Part shown: positions 58,299 through 64,000 of the stretch, one piece after another
Layout: each line of letters begins with the position of its first letter
Numbering within the stretch: position 1 is the stretch's first letter
DNA from: JAUWKC01 sp035529895
GTDB lineage: Bacteria; Planctomycetota; Phycisphaerae; Sedimentisphaerales; Anaerobacaceae
Assembly: GCA_035529895.1 (NCBI GenBank)
Contig: DATKVV010000022.1
Span: 13,918 to 77,917 of the forward strand
DNA length: 64,000 nt
Direction: 5' to 3'
Program-made: the position numbers and the translations under genes
Notes under the pieces: generated by a model
What the model saw: the letters and a program-made list of their open reading frames with translations, nothing else
Told to the model about the DNA's origin: nothing
Database searches by the model: none

Positions 58299-59093
58299 AT
58301 GTGTAAACAAAAAAGAGGGTTTACATTAATCGAGCTGCTTGTTGTCATCGCCATCATTGCTTTGCTGATGTCGATATTGATACCGGCGATAAGCAAGGCC
58401 AAACAGCAGGCAAAAACGGTCGTCTGTCAGTCGAACCTGCACCAGTGGGGGCTTGTCATGAAGATGTACACGGATGACAACAAGGGGCTGTTCATGGCGG
58501 ACCTGGGCTATGAAAGGTATGCCGCTCTCGGCAGGCCGGAATTAAAGGAATACTGGCTCGACGACGGATTGCTTCTATGTCCGGCGGCCAAGAAACCTTA
58601 CGAAGAAGGCGCCCAGAACCCTTTTGGCGCCTGGCGAGGCAAGGAAGACAAGGACCCTCTCGGAAATCTGCCCTGCAGCTACGGCCTGAATTCCTGGATG
58701 CTAAGCAAACCTTGCGCGAGTAACACCGACCTTGAGGGCGGAGCACGGCTGTGGAAGACTCCCAACACAAGACAAGCGGCTTATGCACCTATGATTTTTG
58801 ATTGCTACGGGTACGAGAATGCCACTCCTCAGCACAAGGACGTGCCGCCCTTATGGGATGGGCAGTATGACATGGGCAGCAGCGATGATGAAATGAGGTA
58901 CGTCTGCCTCAATCGGCATAACGAGCATGTAAACATCATCTTCTGTGATTACGCCATCAGGAAGGTTGGCCTAAAGGAGCTGTGGGAGCTGAAGTGGCAT
59001 CGCAACTGGAACCCAAACCACGACCCCCCGCCAGCGGAGTTCTACGACCCAGAGCACTGGATGTTTCACATGAAAGACTACGCCGCGCCCTGA
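58299..59093 (+). CDS. Pseudopilin-like protein C
   Basis: ATG after TTTGAGGGGACGTT; 264 residues. MCKQKRG is the short leader before [20 protein letters not shown]; the helix reads ISKAKQQAKTVVCQSNLHQW. The N-terminal DNA is nearly identical to broken gene B. The middle differs strongly from genes D-F. NRHNEHVNIIFCDYAIRKVG carries the H-x9-D segment (DY), followed by LKELWELKWHRNWNP, close to the same block in A. Expected to be a prepilin-peptidase substrate. Confidence 0.85.
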   Translation: MCKQKRGFTLIELLVVIAIIALLMSILIPAISKAKQQAKTVVCQSNLHQWGLVMKMYTDDNKGLFMADLGYERYAALGRPELKEYWLDDGLLLCPAAKKPYEEGAQNPFGAWRGKEDKDPLGNLPCSYGLNSWMLSKPCASNTDLEGGARLWKTPNTRQAAYAPMIFDCYGYENATPQHKDVPPLWDGQYDMGSSDDEMRYVCLNRHNEHVNIIFCDYAIRKVGLKELWELKWHRNWNPNHDPPPAEFYDPEHWMFHMKDYAAP

Positions 59094-59153
59094 GAAGACC
59101 TGTTGCAGAGAAAACGCCCTTTTGAAGCTCGTTCCCGGCCTACAAGAGCTTGA

Positions 59154-59353
59154 CAGAATCTGCATTATACCATTGCCAGCCGCATATTTTGCGCCCTTCG
59201 CAGAAATCCATTCGCTATGGCGCCGAATTCAGCCTATAATGCTCCGTGAAACCTGTAGAGGCGCCGGAAAAAACGCAAAATCTACGGAACAGAGAGGCAG
59301 TATTGCGCATCCTGTATATGGCAGAGCATAAGAACATGCAGATTTGAGGAGAT
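59154..59353 (+). promoter_or_regulatory. Conserved pseudopilin leader L2 with promoter
   Basis: Same organisation as L1: CAGAATCTGCATTATACCAT, -35 TTCGCT (59211-59216), 18-bp spacer, -10 TATAAT (59235-59240), then CCTGTAGA (59252-59259) facing TCTACGG (59281-59287) and GCAGTATTGCGCATCC, ending in a GAGGAG ribosome site. The -10 is the best of the copies. The transcribed leader would be about 110 nt. Confidence 0.72.
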
Positions 59354-59359
59354 ATGTTT

Positions 59360-60217
59360 ATGCGTAAGCAAAAAGGATTTACGTTGATAGAGCTATTGGT
59401 GGTAATCGCAATTATTGCACTTTTGAGGTCGATATTGGTGCCGGCGCTGAGCAGGGTAAAGCTGCAGGCAAAGGCGGCTGTTTGCCGGTCGAACCTGCAC
59501 CAGTGGGGTATTATCTGGCACATGTACCTGGATGACACCGAAGGGCGCACGCCGAAGACGCTTAGCTGGTGGCCGCACATGTGGGATTACTTCAGGGACG
59601 TGAAACTGCTTGTGTGCCCAAACGCGACCAAGCCGGTGGGTGCCCTGATACAGGGCCAGAGTGAGCGCGGCGACAAGTTTCATGCTGCCGTTGAGTGGCG
59701 GAACGCGGATGACTTCGACGGTCCGCAGTTCGACCTGCAACTTCAGAATATGGTTAAGCCAAACGGCAGACATTTCCTCACGAGTTACGGCAATAACTTT
59801 TGGTTTACCCAGGACGAAGGGAATGTGCGGGGCGTGGACCTTCCGGATGGCACGCCGAAATTGTGGGGAAAGGCCCCAGGCTCGATTCTGGGGGCCAAGT
59901 ACGCAAATCGCGTCCCGATGGTCCTGGACAGTATTTCTGGCGGCAATTGCCCGCTGCCTTCGGATAAACCTCCCACATACGACGGCGAACCGTACCCCGG
60001 CAGCACTAACAAGAACGAAATCAGGAATTTCTGTATCAACCGGCACGATGGATACGTAAACGTGGTTTTTCTGGATTTTTCCGTCAGAAGGGTCTCACTC
60101 AAGGGCTTGTGGTATATCTGGTGGCATCGTGGTTGGCCGATACCTTACGAGTTGAGTGAGCCGCTCGATTGGAACGACCCACAACATTGGATGCACGACA
60201 TGCCGCTTGAATATTAA
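59360..60217 (+). CDS. Pseudopilin-like protein D
   Basis: I prefer the ATG at 59360 (MRKQKGF, 8 bases after GAGGAG), matching gene F, over the ATG two codons earlier; 285 residues. The N-terminal helix has [20 protein letters not shown], with Arg in place of the usual Met of LLMSIL. The body shares with E and F the blocks [30 protein letters not shown] and [33 protein letters not shown], the last holding H-x9-D. Gene E follows after 64 bases without its own leader, so D and E are probably one transcript. Confidence 0.85.
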   Translation: MRKQKGFTLIELLVVIAIIALLRSILVPALSRVKLQAKAAVCRSNLHQWGIIWHMYLDDTEGRTPKTLSWWPHMWDYFRDVKLLVCPNATKPVGALIQGQSERGDKFHAAVEWRNADDFDGPQFDLQLQNMVKPNGRHFLTSYGNNFWFTQDEGNVRGVDLPDGTPKLWGKAPGSILGAKYANRVPMVLDSISGGNCPLPSDKPPTYDGEPYPGSTNKNEIRNFCINRHDGYVNVVFLDFSVRRVSLKGLWYIWWHRGWPIPYELSEPLDWNDPQHWMHDMPLEY

Positions 60218-60223
60218 GAAAGC

Positions 60224-60247
60224 AACGCCCTCAAACAAGAGGGCGTT
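60224..60247 (+). other. Perfect hairpin between pseudopilins D and E
   Basis: AACGCCCTC (60224-60232) pairs with GAGGGCGTT (60239-60247) around a 6-base loop. There is no T-run after it, and it lies just upstream of the start region of gene E, so it may act on E translation or partly end transcription. Confidence 0.5.
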
Positions 60248-60281
60248 AAGGGTGTTTGTGCTGATATCGCATAAGAAAACA

Positions 60282-61160
60282 GTGTTCGTCGCGGTAAAAA
60301 GAGGAGGATTTACTTTAATAGAGCTGTTGGTTGTCATTGCCATCATTGCTTTACTTATGTCGATATTGATGCCGGCGCTGAGCAGGGTAAAGCAGCAGGC
60401 GAAGGCGGCTGTTTGCCGGTCGAACCTGCACCAGTGGGGTATTATCTGGCACATGTACCTGGATGACACCGAAGGACGCACGCCGAAGAAGCTTAGCTGG
60501 TGGCCGCACATGTGGGATTACTTCAAGGATGAAAAACTGCTTCTATGCCCAAGCGCCACTAAACCCAGGGGTCCTCTGGTGAAACCTTCAGGCGAAGATG
60601 CAGGCAGCGGGCCCATCGGCAGCAAGTTTAATTGCTGCGCCGAGTGGCACGATTTGTACGAAATAGTCGAGCAATGGGGGCTGCCAGTTCCTGCGGGCGT
60701 GGATGGCAAATGGTACTTCATCAGCTACGGCAGTAACTTTTGGTTTACTCAAGATATGGGAAATTTCCGGCGTGAGAAGCTGCCGGATGGCACCTGGAAG
60801 CTGTGGGGAAAGGCGCCGGGCAGTATTCTGGGGGCCAAGTACGCCAGTCGGGTGCCGCTTATTCTCGACTCTATCACCAGCGGCAACTGTCCGTTGCCCA
60901 AAGATATACCCCCGACATACGATGGCGAGTACTACCCCGAGGGCGGGGGCAACGCAAACGAAATCAGGAACTTCTGTATCAACCGGCACGACGGCTACGT
61001 AAACGTGGTTTTTTTGGATTTCTCTGTCAGAAGGGTCTCGCTCAAGGGCTTGTGGTACCTCTGGTGGCATCGTGGTTGGCCGATACCTTACGAGTTAAGC
61101 GCACCGCTCGACTGGGAAAACCCGAATCACTGGATGTACAGCATGCCGGTTGAGTATTGA
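60282..61160 (+). CDS. Pseudopilin-like protein E
   Basis: The start is uncertain: GTG codons at 60252, 60258 and 60282 are in frame; 60282 gives VFVAVKRGG before [20 protein letters not shown] and about 292 residues, closest to the paralogues. The helix reads [20 protein letters not shown]. The body holds [37 protein letters not shown] and [20 protein letters not shown]. Strong similarity to D and F shows recent duplication. An upstream extension to 60156 overlaps the end of D and is unlikely. Confidence 0.83.
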   Translation: MFVAVKRGGFTLIELLVVIAIIALLMSILMPALSRVKQQAKAAVCRSNLHQWGIIWHMYLDDTEGRTPKKLSWWPHMWDYFKDEKLLLCPSATKPRGPLVKPSGEDAGSGPIGSKFNCCAEWHDLYEIVEQWGLPVPAGVDGKWYFISYGSNFWFTQDMGNFRREKLPDGTWKLWGKAPGSILGAKYASRVPLILDSITSGNCPLPKDIPPTYDGEYYPEGGGNANEIRNFCINRHDGYVNVVFLDFSVRRVSLKGLWYLWWHRGWPIPYELSAPLDWENPNHWMYSMPVEY

Positions 61161-61254
61161 GAAAGCAACGCCTAAGAACAACAGGCAGGGCCTTCAGTGT
61201 CCGGCCATCTCTAGCGGTTCAAACCCGCTTCCTTCCCACCCGACATGAGCTCAA

Positions 61255-61457
61255 CAGAAGCGGATTACACCATTGCCAGCCCCTATTCGGCGCCCCGGGG
61301 CAAAACTTTACTTGCAATAGAGCCGAATTCAGCCAATAATGCTCCGTAGAAACCTGTAGAGGCGCCAAAAAAAACGCAAAATCTACGGAACAGAGACGCA
61401 GTATTGCGCATCTTAAATATGGAAGACTGTAAGAATACGCAGATTTGAGGAGATATT
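61255..61457 (+). promoter_or_regulatory. Conserved pseudopilin leader L3 with promoter
   Basis: Same organisation as L1 and L2: CAGAAGCGGATTACACCATT, -35 CTTGCA (61311-61316), 18-bp spacer, -10 AATAAT (61335-61340), CCTGTAGA (61353-61360) facing TCTACGG (61382-61388), AAAAACGCAAAATC, then GAGGAG before gene F. The spacer segment GAGCCGAATTCAGCC is identical to L1. Confidence 0.7.
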
Positions 61458-62369
61458 ATGCGTAAGCAAAAAGGATTTACGTTGATAGAGCTATTGGTGG
61501 TAATCGCAATCATTGCGCTTTTGATGTCGATATTGGTGCCGGCGCTGAGCAGGGTAAAGCAGCAGGCAAAGGCCGCCGTTTGCCGGTCAAACCTGCATCA
61601 GTGGGGTATTGCCTGGCACATGTTCCTCGATGATAGAGAAGGCCGCACCCCTAAGACTCTTGCCTGGTGGGTTGACACCTGTAAGGAAACGCACACTCAC
61701 AGCGCTGACTGTGAAGCCCACTTGCTGTGGCCCTACTTCAAGGATGAAAAACTGCTTCTGTGCCCAAGCGCCACCAAACCGAAGGAGGCTCTGCCAATAC
61801 CGCCCCTTACAGAAGAAGAACGTATCTGCCAGGGTGGCAGGTTAAACGCCTGCGCCGAATGGAGAGACGCAGCACAAATCACCTGGGAAAACGTTGCTCC
61901 ACCCGGTAAATGGTACTTCATCAGCTACGGCAGTAACTTTTGGTTTACTCAAGATACGGGAAATTTCCGGGGCGAGAAGCTCCCGGATGGCACCTGGAAG
62001 GTGTGGGGAAAGGCACCGGGCAGTATTCTGGGGGCCAAATACGCCAGTCGTGTGCCGCTTATGGGTGACTGTGTTATGAGCGGTAACACCCCCCTGCCTT
62101 CGGATAGTCCCCCGGCATTCGAAGGCGACCTCTACCCCCTCGGCGGGGGCAACAGGAACGAAATCAGGAATTTCTGCATCCAGCGGCATGACGGCTATGT
62201 GAACTTCCTGTTTTTGGATTTCTCCGTCAGAAGAGTCTCACTCCCAGGGTTATGGTACCTCTGGTGGCATCGTGGCTGGCCGATACCCGGGACGTCAGAA
62301 GGGGGCCTGGCGCCCGTGGGTCCGCCAGTATGGCCAGAATGGATGTATGGCATGCCGGTTGAGTATTAG
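61458..62369 (+). CDS. Pseudopilin-like protein F
   Basis: ATG 5 bases after GAGGAG; 303 residues beginning MRKQKG before [20 protein letters not shown]. It is closest to [58 protein letters not shown] and the H-x9-D block [20 protein letters not shown]. Its middle has an insertion with Cys and His residues ([20 protein letters not shown]) that D and E lack, and its C-terminal end ([18 protein letters not shown]) mixes features of A and E. A terminator closes the cluster. Confidence 0.85.
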   Translation: MRKQKGFTLIELLVVIAIIALLMSILVPALSRVKQQAKAAVCRSNLHQWGIAWHMFLDDREGRTPKTLAWWVDTCKETHTHSADCEAHLLWPYFKDEKLLLCPSATKPKEALPIPPLTEEERICQGGRLNACAEWRDAAQITWENVAPPGKWYFISYGSNFWFTQDTGNFRGEKLPDGTWKVWGKAPGSILGAKYASRVPLMGDCVMSGNTPLPSDSPPAFEGDLYPLGGGNRNEIRNFCIQRHDGYVNFLFLDFSVRRVSLPGLWYLWWHRGWPIPGTSEGGLAPVGPPVWPEWMYGMPVEY

Positions 62370-62389
62370 CAAATCCCCCTATACGCAAT

Positions 62390-62419
62390 AGGCCGGGGCT
62401 TAAGCTTCCGGCCTTTTTT
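62390..62419 (+). terminator. Intrinsic terminator after the pseudopilin cluster
   Basis: GGCCGG (62391-62396) pairs with CCGGCC (62408-62413), extended by A-T pairs, followed by six T. Confidence 0.92.
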
Positions 62420-62833
62420 ATTGGTTCAAACCCAAGCCGGGCGCCCTGAAGAGAGTAGTCTGCCGGCTGTTGACAATCCCGGCCAACCTCTCAACTGGGA
62501 TATGGCGTCAAATTCTGTGGAATCTTGATTAGGGGCCTGATGAACGGCTTGCCGGCAATTGGGAAAAGGCGAACTCGTCCGCTATAACCTTCAGGCACAA
62601 TTGAACGCCCCCAGGTCGGCCGGACCGCAAAGCAGAAGTCCGAAAAACCTGAAAAACACGAAAAACTCCGAAAAATTCAAAAAAAAACGTAACAACCTGG
62701 AGCCGTTAGTACTCTATATATGAAAAGACGATTTGCTGATTCTTGGCGTCCGTGGGGGATACAAGGCACACACGGATTTATCAAGGAAAACCGCAATGGG
62801 AGGTATGAATTGTGAGAATTTTAAAAAAAGCTC
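62420..62833. other. Non-coding region with phased A-tracts
   Basis: About 410 bases without a gene. At 62643-62687 five A-tracts begin at 62643, 62652, 62661, 62671 and 62679, a spacing of 8 to 10 bases, which should bend the DNA. A small hairpin (CGGAC 62621-62625 with GTCCG 62638-62642) lies beside it. The region is upstream of a strong promoter. Confidence 0.6.
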
Positions 62834-62863
62834 TTGACGAAAAGGCCGATAATCTGGTATAAA
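62834..62863 (+). promoter_or_regulatory. Sigma-70-type promoter of the terminal exoprotein gene
   Basis: TTGACG (62834-62839), an 18-base spacer and TATAAA (62858-62863). It would start a transcript near 62870, leaving a leader of about 300 nt before the ATG at 63167. Confidence 0.65.
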
Positions 62864-62925
62864 CTAATGTGGTGAGGTATATTAGTTTTGTTTTAGGGTT
62901 GGTGTCCTTTTTTTGAGGGTTGGGT

Positions 62926-63087
62926 CTGCGCGTTGACCGCAGAAGTGTAAGGATGTGCCATTGAGGAGTTGGCACAGTCAGAGGGTCTTATAGCAATCTT
63001 AACGTGTTTGGTTGTGGCAGCGAGGGTGAAATCTCGTGTCTATGAGAGTCTTAGCAGGCATAATAAGGGTGAAGGTTCGGATGCCTG
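62926..63087 (+). other. Structured 5' leader with three hairpins
   Basis: CTGCG/CGCAG (62926-62942), TGTGCCA/TGGCACA (62954-62976, 9-base loop) and CAGGCAT/ATGCCTG (63055-63087, 19-base loop) are perfect stems between promoter and ribosome site. This may be a regulatory RNA element; it does not match any riboswitch consensus I know. Confidence 0.45.
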
Positions 63088-63166
63088 TTAAAAACAATCT
63101 TCGATACGTTTTTGGCTTGTGGCCAAAGGAACAGAAAGGTAGCGAGTTTTTAAAAGGAGGACTACT

Positions 63167-64000
63167 ATGTACAAGAAACTAATTTTTCTTATGGTGGTGC
63201 TGGGTGTGGTAAACAGCGCGTGGGCTGCTTACCTGCAGGTGGACATCGCGTACCCCAAAACCGGCGATGCCTGCGATGCGATACGAAATGAAAGAACGGC
63301 CGAGCCGGGCTGGTATCCCTGGGCGTCGGGTCGCTGGGCGGACCTGTCGTACCATGACCCGGTGTGGGCCGCCACGGCCGGCGGCGGTTATGACCCTGCC
63401 GGCATCGAGGGTTCAGGCATTGACATATGGTGCAAACTCGGTTACGAGGGCGACACGTCGCTGAAGGTCCTGGGCATGACGTTTATGGGCGACGGTACGG
63501 AGCCCGACGGTCTGCCGCCGGGCGGAGACAACCAGATAGCCAACTCGTATGTCGTCAGTCACCGCCACTGGGGCGATGAGCCGAATGTGGCAATTGTTGA
63601 CCCGTGTGATGCCAACATACCTCCCCAGCATATTGGCCGTCCCTCGTGGGGTAGTATTTTCCTGAGGTTAAGGGGAGGCGGACTGGTCAAGGGCGATTAC
63701 ACTTTGACTACATACCATAATTGCCCCAACAACCTTGCGGCCGAGCGGATCTCAATGGCGTTCCCGCCGGACTGGTATCCCGATCCAAATCTTGAGGGCC
63801 GCGTTTGCGACGTAATGCCGTGGATCAAGGTTGGCGGCGCGGGCGTTACTCCAAAGGTCATGCCCGAGAACGTACCAATCCAGCACGAGACCACGGATGC
63901 CAATCTTGTCCCCGTGGTGACCAAGTTTTATTACAATGGCGTTGAAGATGTGAACATCTGGATCTGCTCTCCTTATGGCGGCGATGGGAGAATAGGCGGC
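63167..64000 (+). CDS. Secreted protein of unknown function, C-terminus cut by window edge
   Basis: AAAAGGAGGACTACT before the ATG is a near-perfect ribosome site. The frame is open for all 278 codons to the window edge. It starts MYKKLIFLMVVLGVVNSAWA, a signal peptide with cleavage expected after AWA, and continues with a Gly, Asp, Pro and Trp rich extracellular-type sequence (YLQVDIAYPKTGDACDAI; WYPWASGRWADLSYHDPVW; GSIFLRLRGGGLVKGDYTL). No family is recognised. The strong promoter, long leader and good ribosome site suggest an abundant protein, perhaps a large surface or extracellular protein carrying a dockerin or anchoring module further on. Confidence 0.82.
   Translation, partial: MYKKLIFLMVVLGVVNSAWAAYLQVDIAYPKTGDACDAIRNERTAEPGWYPWASGRWADLSYHDPVWAATAGGGYDPAGIEGSGIDIWCKLGYEGDTSLKVLGMTFMGDGTEPDGLPPGGDNQIANSYVVSHRHWGDEPNVAIVDPCDANIPPQHIGRPSWGSIFLRLRGGGLVKGDYTLTTYHNCPNNLAAERISMAFPPDWYPDPNLEGRVCDVMPWIKVGGAGVTPKVMPENVPIQHETTDANLVPVVTKFYYNGVEDVNIWICSPYGGDGRIGG

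Noticed and set aside
61214..61231. tRNA gene suggested by AGCGGTTCAAACCCGCT, a T-arm-like hairpin
   Set aside because: No D-arm, anticodon arm or acceptor stem can be drawn around it; a similar GGTTCAAACCC word occurs at about 62425 in the same post-gene position.

Overview
The window looks like chromosome of a Phycisphaerae-type planctomycete (Sedimentisphaerales-like relatives are the best guess). The pointers are a secreted protein with a planctomycete-style dockerin segment, a long series of pseudopilin-like proteins starting with the [16 protein letters not shown] block, LamG-type secreted carbohydrate-active proteins, a tandem of CBS-domain cation/proton antiporters, and large stretches of repeat-rich non-coding DNA. 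No tRNA, rRNA, CRISPR or prophage was seen.

Layout. 1-7.4 kb (minus strand): truncated prmC, a HAF-repeat/dockerin exoprotein lying between two scraps of an IS1380-type transposase, an SPFH/band-7 protein and a HEAT-repeat exoprotein. 7.6-8.6 kb: a REP-associated tyrosine transposase (RAYT) gene with REP palindromes and two 100-bp copies of its own 3' end. 8.7-14.0 kb (minus): glyQS, yhcH-like, a membrane-anchored unknown and asnS in one tight operon, with a membrane half of a spermidine-synthase-like protein upstream. 14.2-19.5 kb: a BaiN/YhiN flavoprotein, a translationally coupled zinc-metallopeptidase/ATP-grasp ligase pair, an M48 lipoprotein protease and a small lipoprotein. 19.6-32.3 kb (all minus): mutS, an atypical mnmE, PHP-domain protein, coaX, obgE, tkt, an aminotransferase, an HpcH/HpaI aldolase and glycerate kinase. 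32.3-39.8 kb: exported carbohydrate-active proteins (glycosidase-like protein, Tat-exported sugar-isomerase-like protein, sialate O-acetylesterase), rpmA and a TlpA-type thioredoxin. 40.0-45.7 kb (plus): two tandem antiporters, rnpA, a MerR-like regulator coupled to an MCE/MlaD protein.

46.1-64.0 kb (plus) is the most unusual part. Three paralogous secreted LamG plus beta-propeller proteins surround a secreted FAD-dependent oxidoreductase that ends in the same C-terminal tail. They are followed by a cluster of six pseudopilin-like genes (five intact, one broken). Four of these genes are preceded by copies of one conserved leader; three of the leaders are about 200 bp long and carry a promoter with an 18-bp spacer and a transcribed stem-loop region. 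Each pseudopilin keeps a nearly constant N-terminus and an H-x9-D segment near the C-terminus but varies in the middle. I infer a duplicating surface or secretion module tied to polysaccharide use. The window ends inside a secreted protein gene that has its own strong promoter, a roughly 300-nt structured leader and a phased A-tract region upstream.
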